10,333 nt of DNA from Bacteroidota bacterium (lineage in GTDB: Bacteria; Bacteroidota; Bacteroidia; Bacteroidales; GCA-2748055): the NCBI GenBank assembly GCA_030642565.1, contig DAOWNM010000070.1, forward strand, positions 1 to 10,333. Reading direction: 5' to 3'. Below the pieces are notes generated by a model. The model had not been told where the DNA came from and searched no databases. It worked only from the letters and a program-made list of their open reading frames with translations. Positions 1 to 6,965 of the stretch are shown piece after piece (within the stretch, counting starts at the first letter, position 1; every line of letters begins with the position of its first letter). A program made the translations under genes and the position numbers.

Positions 1-870
1 GCCTGGTATCATCATATCCCTGGCCTGACGGAACACCCTGAGTACTGCATCATAGAGCAATCGCTGTCGCCTGCTAAATCGTCCGCTTACCGGGATGGTC
101 CGGGAGCAGTCGGCTGCATAATGATTCACCTCGGCTCCAAAATCCATCAGTAACAGCTCTCCCTCCCCGCACAGACACCTGTTCTCCACATAGTGCAGAA
201 CCAGTGCATTCTTTCCGCAGGCTACAATGGGTTCAAAGGCATGTCCCTCTGCTCCTCTTGCGATAAACTCACCGATTATTTCTGCCTCTACCTGGTACTC
301 ATAAAGTCCGGGTTCTGTCCTTTGCAGCACCCTCAGAAAAGCTGAACGGGTAATGGAGACAGCCCTTTTGATCTCTTCAATCTCCTCTGGCTGTTTGATC
401 ATCCTGAGGCGCTTCAACAAAGGAGCCAGGGGTATTTTACGGGGATATTGGTTGGCCCCGGTGTCTTGATCGGCATAGACCAATGTTTCATCGCCGATCA
501 ATAGCTGAAGGTATGCATCCTGCTCTTCCAGCCATCTGACCTGACCGATCCCGGAAGTTACTTGAACCTGTTCGGGCCCGGGTGTGTGTCCCGTCCACAA
601 CTCAGATTTAAGAGTGGGCCTTCTGATAAACAGGATCTCCCTGAGATCGGGGTCGGGATGGTCGGGAGAGAAGACGAGAAAACTCTCCTCCAGGTTGATC
701 CCGGTGAGGTAGAAAAAGTCTGAACGCTGCCTGAATGGGTAGCTCTGATCGCCATTTCTCAACTGTCGTTCTCCCGCTCTGATCAGTGCCACAGCGCCCG
801 GCGACATCAATTCGGCCAGTCTTGACCTGTTACGTAAAAAGAGAGCCGCCGGAATGGGTTGTGATTTCAT
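1..870 (-). CDS. Xaa-Pro aminopeptidase (M24 family), N-terminal 290 residues, runs off left edge
   Basis: Metallopeptidase expected to remove an N-terminal residue preceding proline, acting in the cytoplasm in peptide turnover. Reading from the ATG at 870 towards base 1 gives 290 residues without a stop. The N-terminal half (about 1-165) is an AMP_N-type domain with the motif RQRSDFFYLTGI. The catalytic pita-bread domain starts around residue 170, with GHAFEPIVACGKNA followed by LHY, then MDFGAE with first metal ligand D243 and ADCSRT with second ligand D254, eleven residues apart as in E. coli PepP. The other three metal ligands (His, Glu, Glu) would lie beyond the edge. The start is well fixed: an in-frame TAA lies five codons before the ATG. 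No Shine-Dalgarno sequence is visible. It is divergent from sdhC. A second, clearly different M24 enzyme is encoded at 4566-5954. Family assignment is secure; exact substrate is inferred. Confidence 0.93.
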   Translation of the reverse strand, partial: MKSQPIPAALFLRNRSRLAELMSPGAVALIRAGERQLRNGDQSYPFRQRSDFFYLTGINLEESFLVFSPDHPDPDLREILFIRRPTLKSELWTGHTPGPEQVQVTSGIGQVRWLEEQDAYLQLLIGDETLVYADQDTGANQYPRKIPLAPLLKRLRMIKQPEEIEEIKRAVSITRSAFLRVLQRTEPGLYEYQVEAEIIGEFIARGAEGHAFEPIVACGKNALVLHYVENRCLCGEGELLLMDFGAEVNHYAADCSRTIPVSGRFSRRQRLLYDAVLRVFRQARDMMIPG

Positions 871-895
871 GTCAGAACCTGAGCTTTACTTTTGG

Positions 896-909
896 AGGTA
901 TGTATACCT
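896..909. promoter_or_regulatory. 14-base palindrome in the divergent aminopeptidase/sdhC promoter region
   Basis: AGGTAT-GT-ATACCT is a perfect inverted repeat with 6-base arms and a 2-base spacer. It lies 26 bases before the aminopeptidase start and about 45 bases upstream of the candidate sdhC -7 box. Position and symmetry fit an operator for a dimeric regulator, but no regulator is encoded nearby and one copy may be chance. Confidence 0.25.
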
Positions 910-934
910 GTTGTAGGAAATATTTTACACCCTT

Positions 935-962
935 TTTGGAGAATCAGAAAATCTTATATTTG
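935..962 (+). promoter_or_regulatory. Candidate Bacteroidota-type promoter of sdhCAB
   Basis: TATATTTG at 955-962 matches the Bacteroidota -7 consensus TAnnTTTG exactly. A TTTG at 935-938 could be the -33 element, though the 16-base gap is shorter than usual. Transcription would begin around 969, leaving a leader of about 40 A/T-rich bases before the sdhC ATG. The -7 box is the stronger part of the call. Confidence 0.42.
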
Positions 963-1008
963 CTAACTACTCTTTGCAATTTAAGTAACTTATTTTAATT
1001 GTAATCAT

Positions 1009-1674
1009 ATGTCCGGAATAATCATCTCTTCCCTTGGAAAGAAACTTTTGATGTCACTGGCCGGGATTTTCCTGATCACATTCCTGCTGCTTCACATGGG
1101 GATCAACCTCCTGGTCATCATCTTCGAGGACCCCATGGTCTACAACAAGGCAGCCCATTTTATGTCTTCAAATATCCTTATCAAGATCTTTGAGATCATA
1201 TTGTTTGGAGGGCTTCTGCTGCATGTCATCTTTGCCCTGATTCTCCAGATTCAGAACTGGCTGGCCAGGCCCAAACGTTACAATAAGGCTAACTACTCCA
1301 ACACCTCGTTCTTTTCGAAATTCATGATTCACACTGCCGTAATCACCCTGACCTTCCTGGTAATCCATTTTCTGGACTTCTATATTAAAGCCAAATTTGG
1401 TCATGCAGCTGAGATCATTGTCGATGGTGTTGCCTACCACGATTTAGCCTCGGAGATTATGGATAAATTTAAAATGCTGCCCTTTGTGATCTTCTATATA
1501 GCCGCCTTTATTTTCCTGGGGTTCCACCTGATTCACGGATTCCAGTCGGCCTTTAAAACTCTGGGGTTAGACAATAAAAAATATACACCTGTGATCCAGG
1601 TACTGGCCATTATTTACTCCACCGTTGTTGTGGCCGGTTATTCGATCATTCCATTAATCATCTACTTCTTATAA
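1009..1674 (+). CDS. sdhC: Succinate dehydrogenase/fumarate reductase cytochrome b subunit (b558 type)
   Basis: Membrane anchor of complex II. It binds two b hemes and menaquinone and passes electrons between the quinone pool and SdhB. The 221 residues form five hydrophobic helices (about 12-36, 58-81, 104-126, 155-178 and 194-219). Candidate heme-ligand histidines sit within helices 1-4: H29 (LLLHMG), H72 (LLLHV), H120 (LVIHF), and H173 or H176 (GFHLIHGFQS), the spacing expected of the diheme Bacillus/Wolinella class. Length and the basic loop ARPKRYNKANY between helices 2 and 3 are typical of the b558 family. It is the first gene of a plus-strand operon, 18 bases before sdhA. A single large anchor means no sdhD is expected, and none is present. 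In anaerobic Bacteroidota the same genes are called frdC/frdA/frdB; sequence alone does not settle the preferred direction. Confidence 0.95.
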   Translation: MSGIIISSLGKKLLMSLAGIFLITFLLLHMGINLLVIIFEDPMVYNKAAHFMSSNILIKIFEIILFGGLLLHVIFALILQIQNWLARPKRYNKANYSNTSFFSKFMIHTAVITLTFLVIHFLDFYIKAKFGHAAEIIVDGVAYHDLASEIMDKFKMLPFVIFYIAAFIFLGFHLIHGFQSAFKTLGLDNKKYTPVIQVLAIIYSTVVVAGYSIIPLIIYFL

Positions 1675-1692
1675 CAATAACAGATACCCAAT

Positions 1693-3633
1693 ATGGTTAA
1701 GCTACAATCCAGGATACCCGAAGGACCCCTGGCTGAAAAATGGTCCAACTACAAATCCAACCAGAACCTGGTCAACCCGGCCAACAAGAGAAAACTGGAT
1801 GTGATTGTGATCGGGACCGGCCTGGCCGGTGCTGCAGAAGCAGCCTCAATGGCCGAAATGGGATTTAAAGTTAAATCTTTCTGCTACCAGGACAGCTCCA
1901 GGCGGGCTCACAGCATTGGGGCTCAGGGCGGTATCAATGCGGCAAAGAATTATCAGAATGATGGTGACAGCATCTATCGCCTCTTTTTTGACACCGTAAA
2001 GGGGGGAGACTATCGTTCAAGGGAGGCCAATGTATACAGGCTTGCAGAGGTGAGCAACGAGATCATCGACCAGTGTGTTGCCCAGGGAGTTCCCTTTGCC
2101 CGCGAGTATGGTGGAACACTCGATAACCGCTCTTTTGGCGGGGCACTGGTCTCCAGGACCTTTTATGCACGTGGCCAGACAGGGCAACAGCTACTCCTGG
2201 GTGCCTACCAGGCCCTGAGCAGACAGGTGAAGAAAGGAAATGTGGAGATGTATCCCAGGATGGAGATGTATAACCTCGTGATGGTCGATGGGAAGGCGCG
2301 TGGTATTATTGCCCGCGATGTGATCACAGGCAAACTTGAACGATTTAGTGCCCATGCGGTGGTACTGGCATCAGGAGGCTATGGAAATGTATACTTCCTC
2401 TCCACCATGGCCATGGGGGCCAATGTCAGCGCTATCTGGCAATGCTATAAGAAGGGGGCTCTTTTTGGAAATCCCGGTTTTGTTCAGATCCACCCCACCT
2501 GTATCCCTGTCCACGGCGAATACCAGTCAAAACTCAACCTGATGAGTGAAAGCCTGCGAAACGACGGACGCATCTGGGTTCCTAAAAAGAGAGAGGATGC
2601 CGTACGCCTTCAGACAGGTGAAATAGGAGGTGTGGATATTCCGGAAGAGGACCGCGATTACTACCTGGAAAGGCGTTATCCGGCATTCGGAAACCTGGTG
2701 CCCAGAGATGTGGCTTCACGTGCAGCCAAAGAGCGGTGCGATGCAGGGTACGGCGTAAATTCAACCGGTCTGGCCGTGTTCCTGGATTTCAAAGATTCCA
2801 TCAACCGGCTCGGGAAAGATGTGATAGAGGCAAAATATGGCAACCTTTTCCAGATGTATGAGAAGATTACCGACACCAACCCTTATAAAGTTCCCATGAT
2901 GATCTATCCTGCCATTCACTACACCATGGGTGGAATCTGGGTCGATTATGAACTGCATACCACCATACCCGGACTCTTTGCCACAGGCGAATCTAATTTC
3001 TCCGACCATGGTGCCAACAGACTGGGGGCCTCGGCCCTGATGCAGGGACTTGCAGATGGTTATTTTGTGCTACCCTACACCATCCAGAATTACCTGGCCG
3101 ATGAGATCAATACACCCAGGTTTAAAACGGATATACCTGAATTTGAAACAGCGGAAAAGGAGGTGAAAGAGCAACTTGATAAGTTGATGGAGGTGAAAGG
3201 TATCATGAGCGTTGATACCCTCCATAAAAAGCTTGGAAAAATCATGTGGGAGCATGTGGGGATGGGCCGTAACAAAGAGGGCCTGCAGAAAGCCATAGAA
3301 GAGATAGAGAAACTGAAAGAGGAGTTCTGGTTTAATGTGAATATTCCAGGTGAAGTGAACGACCTTAACCCGGAACTGCAGAAGGCAAGCCGCATGGCCG
3401 ATTTCCTTGAGCTGGGGGCTCTTATGGCCAAAGATGCACTCCACAGAGAGGAGTCGTGTGGCGGACATTTCAGGGAGGAGTTTCAGACCGGAGAGGGAGA
3501 GGCATTGCGTAATGACAAGGATTTTACCTATGTGGCCGCCTGGGAGTATAAGGGAGATGATAAGGAACCGGTGCTTCACAAAGAACCACTCAAATTTGAA
3601 TACATAGAAGTAAAACAAAGGGATTATAAATAA
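1693..3633 (+). CDS. sdhA: Succinate dehydrogenase/fumarate reductase flavoprotein subunit
   Basis: Catalytic subunit interconverting succinate and fumarate at the cytoplasmic face, carrying covalent FAD. The 646 residues start with a basic extension, then a dinucleotide fold with GTGLAG at 41-46. The FAD-linking histidine is H73 in RRAHSIGAQGG. Substrate-site residues of the family are present: H267 (QIHPT), the proton-shuttle arginine in VPRDVASR (R338/R343), H409 (AIHYTMGG) and R443 (HGANRLGASAL). The C-terminal helical domain (about 490-640) contains the usual REESCGGHFREEF segment. All key residues are intact and the length is normal for the Bacteroidota/epsilonproteobacterial type. It lies 18 bases after sdhC and 13 before sdhB, so the three are almost certainly co-transcribed. 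It is a distant paralogue of NadB at the right end of the window. Several antisense ORFs over this gene are coding shadows. frdA is an equally fair name. Confidence 0.98.
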   Translation: MVKLQSRIPEGPLAEKWSNYKSNQNLVNPANKRKLDVIVIGTGLAGAAEAASMAEMGFKVKSFCYQDSSRRAHSIGAQGGINAAKNYQNDGDSIYRLFFDTVKGGDYRSREANVYRLAEVSNEIIDQCVAQGVPFAREYGGTLDNRSFGGALVSRTFYARGQTGQQLLLGAYQALSRQVKKGNVEMYPRMEMYNLVMVDGKARGIIARDVITGKLERFSAHAVVLASGGYGNVYFLSTMAMGANVSAIWQCYKKGALFGNPGFVQIHPTCIPVHGEYQSKLNLMSESLRNDGRIWVPKKREDAVRLQTGEIGGVDIPEEDRDYYLERRYPAFGNLVPRDVASRAAKERCDAGYGVNSTGLAVFLDFKDSINRLGKDVIEAKYGNLFQMYEKITDTNPYKVPMMIYPAIHYTMGGIWVDYELHTTIPGLFATGESNFSDHGANRLGASALMQGLADGYFVLPYTIQNYLADEINTPRFKTDIPEFETAEKEVKEQLDKLMEVKGIMSVDTLHKKLGKIMWEHVGMGRNKEGLQKAIEEIEKLKEEFWFNVNIPGEVNDLNPELQKASRMADFLELGALMAKDALHREESCGGHFREEFQTGEGEALRNDKDFTYVAAWEYKGDDKEPVLHKEPLKFEYIEVKQRDYK

Positions 3634-3646
3634 GAGACATTCTGCC

Positions 3647-4384
3647 ATGAAACTGAAACTGAAAATCTGGCGCCAGAAGGATCCCCATAGCAGGGGCAAA
3701 TTTGTAAACTACCGACTCAATGATATTTCGGCCGACAGTTCCTTCCTGGAGATGCTGGATGTCCTGAACGAAGAGCTGATCTCCAAAGGGGAAGAACCAG
3801 TAGTATATGACCACGACTGCAGGGAGGGGATCTGTGGAGCCTGTGGATTGTATATCAACGGAAGGCCACACGGTCCCGATTCACTGATCACGGTTTGCCA
3901 GCTCCATATGCGTAAATTTAAAAATGGCGATACCATTGTCATCGAACCATGGAGAGCCCGGGCGTTCCCGGTGATCAGGGACCTGATGGTGGACCGTGAT
4001 GCTTTTGATAAGTTGATACAGGAGGGGGGCTATGTCTCGGTCAATACAGGCAGCGCACCCGATGCCAACAGTATCCCTGTGAAAAAGGTATATGCAGATC
4101 TCTCCATGGATGCGGCTGCATGCATTGGTTGTGGAGCATGCGTGGCCGCCTGTAAAAATGCATCGGCCATGCTGTTTGTGGGTGCCAAGGTATCGCACCT
4201 CACACTGCTTCCGCAGGGCAAAGTGGAATCGAACGAACGGGTCAGGGATATGGTAGCCAAAATGGATGAACTGGGATTTGGAAACTGTACCAATACAGGA
4301 GCATGTGAAGCGGAATGTCCCAAGGGAATCAAACTCACCAATATTGCAAGACTGAACAGGGAGTATTACAGGGCAACCTTTTGA
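3647..4384 (+). CDS. sdhB: Succinate dehydrogenase/fumarate reductase iron-sulfur subunit
   Basis: Electron wire between the SdhA flavin and the SdhC hemes/quinone. The 245 residues hold an N-terminal ferredoxin-like domain with [2Fe-2S] ligands C58, C63, C66 and C84 (CREGICGAC ... C), and a C-terminal helical domain with CIGCGACVAAC (159-169) and CTNTGACEAECPKGI (214-228). By analogy with E. coli, C159/C162/C165/C224 would bind [4Fe-4S] and C169/C214/C220 the [3Fe-4S] cluster. All eleven cysteines are present. It is the last gene of the operon, 13 bases after sdhA. Its final 19 bases overlap the end of a short convergent ORF at 4366-4542. A 7-base-pair hairpin (4385-4402) follows the stop directly but lacks a T-run, so the end of the transcript is unclear. 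frdB is an alternative name. Confidence 0.97.
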   Translation: MKLKLKIWRQKDPHSRGKFVNYRLNDISADSSFLEMLDVLNEELISKGEEPVVYDHDCREGICGACGLYINGRPHGPDSLITVCQLHMRKFKNGDTIVIEPWRARAFPVIRDLMVDRDAFDKLIQEGGYVSVNTGSAPDANSIPVKKVYADLSMDAAACIGCGACVAACKNASAMLFVGAKVSHLTLLPQGKVESNERVRDMVAKMDELGFGNCTNTGACEAECPKGIKLTNIARLNREYYRATF

Positions 4385-4542
4385 AGGGCTCCGCTGAGCC
4401 TTCCAAGCAGATAGACTGCATAGATAGTAACAAACGGATATTTCATCAGTGCACCCATCTTCCCCGTTTCATTGAGAATGATCAGCAGTGCGGTTAACAA
4501 CACAATAAAAATAAGATCGAAAAGAATGGTCTTAAGCTTCAT
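4366..4542 (-). CDS. Small two-helix membrane protein, 58 residues, unknown function
   Basis: An ORF on the minus strand begins with ATG at 4542 and ends with TAA at 4366. The translation starts MKLKTILFDLIFIVLL and shows two hydrophobic stretches (about 4-24 and 34-50) separated by a short polar turn (NETGKMG). It ends in a basic/neutral tail (GRLSGALQKVAL). This is the pattern of a small inner-membrane hairpin protein, not of a random reading frame. It starts 23 bases downstream of the aminopeptidase P stop on the same strand, so the two may share a transcript. It fills the gap between aminopeptidase P and sdhB, whose last 19 bases it overlaps tail to tail. I do not recognise a family and assign no function. 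The alternative is non-coding spacer with a chance ORF. Confidence 0.58.
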   Translation of the reverse strand: MKLKTILFDLIFIVLLTALLIILNETGKMGALMKYPFVTIYAVYLLGRLSGALQKVAL

Positions 4543-4565
4543 ATGGTTAAAATTCTCTGTGGTAT

Positions 4566-5954
4566 TTAGGAATTCATGGTCTCCTCCACCTCGTCCACCG
4601 TTTTGGGGATGGGTGTTCCCAGCACCCTGCTTCCTGTATCGGTAATCAGCACATCATCCTCGATCCTCACTCCCCCAAATCCCCGGTACTTCTCCACCTG
4701 GTCGTAGTTGATAAATTGTGAATGCTTCTTCTCCCCTTTCCACTGATCCATCAGGGCCGGAATAAAATAGCATCCAGGCTCATTGGTCACCACGAACCCC
4801 GGCTCCAGCTCGCGCCCCAGCCTCAGGTATGCCAGGCCAAACTGATCGCTTCGTTTCAGCGACTCTCTGTAACCAACATTGTTTTCCCCCAACCCCTCCA
4901 TATCATGTACATCAAGTCCAAGCATATGACCCAGTCCGTGCGGGAAAAACAGCGCATGTGCCCCGGCTGCCACTGCCTCATCCAGATCGCCCTTCATAAT
5001 TCCCAGCTCTTTTAGTCCACTTGCGATGATCCGGGCAGCCATCAGGTGAACCTCCCTGTAGGGGCGGCCGGGTAAAGAGGCCTTGATGGTTTCACTATTT
5101 GCCTGTAATACAATGTTATATATCTCCTTCTGCTGCATAGAGAATTTTCCTCCCACAGGATAGGTTCTTGTAATATCACTGGCATAGCACATGGCTGTCT
5201 CTGCACCTGCATCACAAACAACCATCCTCCCTTCGGTAAGCTCATTGCCATGATAATGGTTGTGCAGGGTTTGACCATCCATACTTAATATCACCGGGAA
5301 TGAGACGGGGCCGCCATGCGAAAGTGCGATCCCCTCAATGGCACCGGCCAGCTCCCTCTCAAAATTACCGGGATAGGCCATCTTCATGCCTGTGGTATGC
5401 ATGATCCAGGCCACATCCACTGCTTTCTCGATTTCGCTGATTTCGTATTGATCTTTTATGGAACGCAGCTTCACCACCGATGCGATCAACTCCTGTGAAA
5501 CTAATTTGGACACCTCTTCGTAATTCACTCCCATCAACTGCGCCAGTTTAACAACATGGTCGCCACGGTAAGTAGGAAGAAGGTGCACTTTCCGACCCGA
5601 TTGCAAAACCTGTTTCAGAAATGCTGCAAGGTCATTTAGCGATGCCGACGATTCAACGGCCACCTCTTCAGCCAGGTCGCTTACAGCGGGCTGTTCTCCC
5701 ATCCAGATAATATCATCTATAGTGAAATCATCGCCATAGAGCCTGTCCTGATCACCGTCCACATCACACACTCCATAAAAGCCGGGCTTGTTGATCCCAA
5801 AAAAATATAGAAAACTACTATCCTGCCGAAAGTGGTATGTATTGGCCCCGTAATTCATGGAACTCTCCTCATTGCCGGGAAATAGGATAATACCATCACC
5901 AACCATTTTTCGTAACAATTTCCTTCGCTGCCAGTAAACCTCTTTTGGAAACAT
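4566..5954 (-). CDS. Xaa-Pro aminopeptidase (aminopeptidase P, M24B), full length
   Basis: Cytoplasmic two-metal (usually Mn) peptidase removing the residue before an N-terminal Xaa-Pro bond. The 462 residues have an AMP_N domain (about 1-135, with RQDSSFLYFFGI) and a catalytic domain from about 170. The five metal ligands can be placed: D248 (CDAGAE), D260 (ASDITRTYP), H343 (FPHGLGHMLGLDVHD), E392 (TNEPGCYF) and E432 (GGVRIEDDVLIT). HNHYHGNE at 231-238 supplies the conserved active-site histidine. The spacing between the two aspartates is one longer than in E. coli PepP or the other M24 protein here. The start at 5954 places the usual N-terminal residues of the family correctly. Upstream, on the same strand, 5990-5997 matches TAnnTTTG with one mismatch and could be part of its promoter. 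It is convergent with sdhCAB and followed by the short membrane ORF. The gene is often called pepP, but the pair of paralogues makes a symbol unsafe. Confidence 0.96.
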   Translation of the reverse strand: MFPKEVYWQRRKLLRKMVGDGIILFPGNEESSMNYGANTYHFRQDSSFLYFFGINKPGFYGVCDVDGDQDRLYGDDFTIDDIIWMGEQPAVSDLAEEVAVESSASLNDLAAFLKQVLQSGRKVHLLPTYRGDHVVKLAQLMGVNYEEVSKLVSQELIASVVKLRSIKDQYEISEIEKAVDVAWIMHTTGMKMAYPGNFERELAGAIEGIALSHGGPVSFPVILSMDGQTLHNHYHGNELTEGRMVVCDAGAETAMCYASDITRTYPVGGKFSMQQKEIYNIVLQANSETIKASLPGRPYREVHLMAARIIASGLKELGIMKGDLDEAVAAGAHALFFPHGLGHMLGLDVHDMEGLGENNVGYRESLKRSDQFGLAYLRLGRELEPGFVVTNEPGCYFIPALMDQWKGEKKHSQFINYDQVEKYRGFGGVRIEDDVLITDTGSRVLGTPIPKTVDEVEETMNS

Positions 5955-6105
5955 AGTTTTCTCTGTTTTTCGTTAAGTTTTCAATAAAATAAAAGTAGCC
6001 TCATTTTTTGACAAACGGCATGATTCGAACAATTAGTTTTATTTAATCCGGGACTGTTTTATGATGAAACGGGGAGAATTACTTCGGCGGAACATGGATA
6101 TGCAA

Positions 6106-6113
6106 TAGTTTTG
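6106..6113 (+). promoter_or_regulatory. Candidate -7 promoter box for the 244-residue hypothetical gene
   Basis: TAGTTTTG matches TAnnTTTG exactly and lies 117 bases before the ATG at 6231. No TTTG is seen at the expected -33 distance, so only half a promoter is supported. If used, the transcript would have a leader of roughly 110 bases containing the inverted repeat at 6144-6186. Confidence 0.3.
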
Positions 6114-6143
6114 TAACCTTTTCATATACAAAGCGTAAAAAAA

Positions 6144-6186
6144 TGCGAATAGCATTGTCATCTTCTACAATTTTTATATATTCGCA
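6144..6186 (+). repeat. Nested inverted repeat in the leader of the hypothetical gene
   Basis: TGCGAATA (6144-6151) and TATTCGCA (6179-6186) are perfect 8-base inverted arms. Inside them ATTGT (6154-6158) pairs with ACAAT (6167-6171) around an 8-base loop. AATGC/GCATT (6142-6146, 6152-6156) offers a competing small hairpin. A second short palindrome, TGTTG-T-CAACA, lies at 6209-6219 just before the start codon. The elements could form an RNA structure or protein-binding sites. They do not look like a terminator of either flanking gene, because both flanking genes begin here. Confidence 0.35.
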
Positions 6187-6230
6187 GTTAGAGAGCCATT
6201 TATTAACCTGTTGTCAACAATTTTACTAAC

Positions 6231-6965
6231 ATGCCCTACCGTCGTTTACCCAACACAGACTCTGCACGGCTGAAATCTTTGAAGTCGGCATACGAAAAAG
6301 GAAAAGATCTTCCACCATTTAAGCTGGCATTCAGTCCAAACTCCTACCGGAAAATGCAAGCGATGCTCCCCCAATTTGAAAATGCCATCAGCGAGCATAA
6401 AAATTCACTGAACCTCCATGCTGAAAAAAACAGAGAGTATCAGAAGCGACTGAAGAAGGTCCGGCTCTATATTTCTCACTTTGTTCAGGTGGTAAACCTG
6501 GCCATCGCCAGGGGCGACCTGGCTCCTGATACAAGGAACTATTTCGGGCTTGAAGAGGATGAAAGAAAGGTCCCCTCCCTCTCAACTGAAGAGGATGTGA
6601 TCAGGTGGGGAGAACAACTAATTGAAGGTGAACAGAAAAGGCGTAACAAGGGGATAAATCCTGTAACCAATCCAACCATTGCTGTACTAAAGGTTCATTT
6701 CGACAAATTTATAGAGTATCACAATTATCAGAAAAGTCTGAAAAACCGGAGTCAGCGCGCACAGGAGCAGCTGAACGAACGACGTTTACAAATCGATGGC
6801 GTGATTCAGCAGATATGGAACGAAGTAGAGCACACCTATGACGACCTTCCCGAAGAGATGCGCAGGGAGAAAGCTTCGGAATACGGTCTGGTGTATGTAT
6901 TCCGTAAAAATGAGTTAAACAACGCTACTCTTTTTCAATCTCACCGGGTAGAGGATATCGGCTAG
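6231..6965 (+). CDS. Hypothetical helical protein of 244 residues with an internal duplication
   Basis: I do not recognise a named family. The protein has no signal peptide or membrane helix, is rich in charged residues and Gln, and reads as mostly helical, so it is probably cytoplasmic. Two regions resemble each other: residues about 37-110 and 147-224. Each has F-x3-I-x2-H (F49/I53/H56 and F157/I161/H164), then L-x5-R (L62/R68 and L170/R176), then L-x3-R-L-x-I (L74/R78/L79/I81 and L181/R185/L186/I188), then DL near the end and a closing YFGL or EYGL. The linker (about 111-146) is acidic then basic. The start at 6231 gives a basic opening, MPYRRLPNTD. It lacks a Shine-Dalgarno sequence, like its neighbours. 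The gene is alone on its strand, divergent from aminopeptidase P, and overlaps the convergent CPBP gene by 41 bases. Even codon use argues for a real gene; function is unknown. Confidence 0.85.
   Translation: MPYRRLPNTDSARLKSLKSAYEKGKDLPPFKLAFSPNSYRKMQAMLPQFENAISEHKNSLNLHAEKNREYQKRLKKVRLYISHFVQVVNLAIARGDLAPDTRNYFGLEEDERKVPSLSTEEDVIRWGEQLIEGEQKRRNKGINPVTNPTIAVLKVHFDKFIEYHNYQKSLKNRSQRAQEQLNERRLQIDGVIQQIWNEVEHTYDDLPEEMRREKASEYGLVYVFRKNELNNATLFQSHRVEDIG

Noticed and set aside
786..998. A 70-codon plus-strand ORF running from inside the aminopeptidase gene towards sdhC
   Set aside because: Its first part is antisense to well-supported coding sequence and the rest covers the candidate sdhC promoter. 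The translation has no recognisable feature.
3070..3699. A 209-codon antisense ORF across the sdhA end and sdhB start, with several other antisense ORFs over sdhA, sdhB and dus
   Set aside because: The sense genes are strongly supported family members. The antisense translations show no domain, motif or sensible composition, as expected of shadows of codon-biased genes.
4385..4402. Hairpin right after the sdhB stop (GGCTC, loop CGCT, GAGCC, plus two outer pairs) as a terminator
   Set aside because: There is no T-run on either strand after the stem, and the bases lie inside the short membrane-protein ORF, so a Rho-independent terminator is not supported.
6061..6108. A 15-codon ORF (MMKRGELLRRNMDMQ) in the aminopeptidase/hypothetical spacer
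   Set aside because: Too short to support from sequence alone, and it ends within the candidate -7 box, so it would lie upstream of the transcript start.
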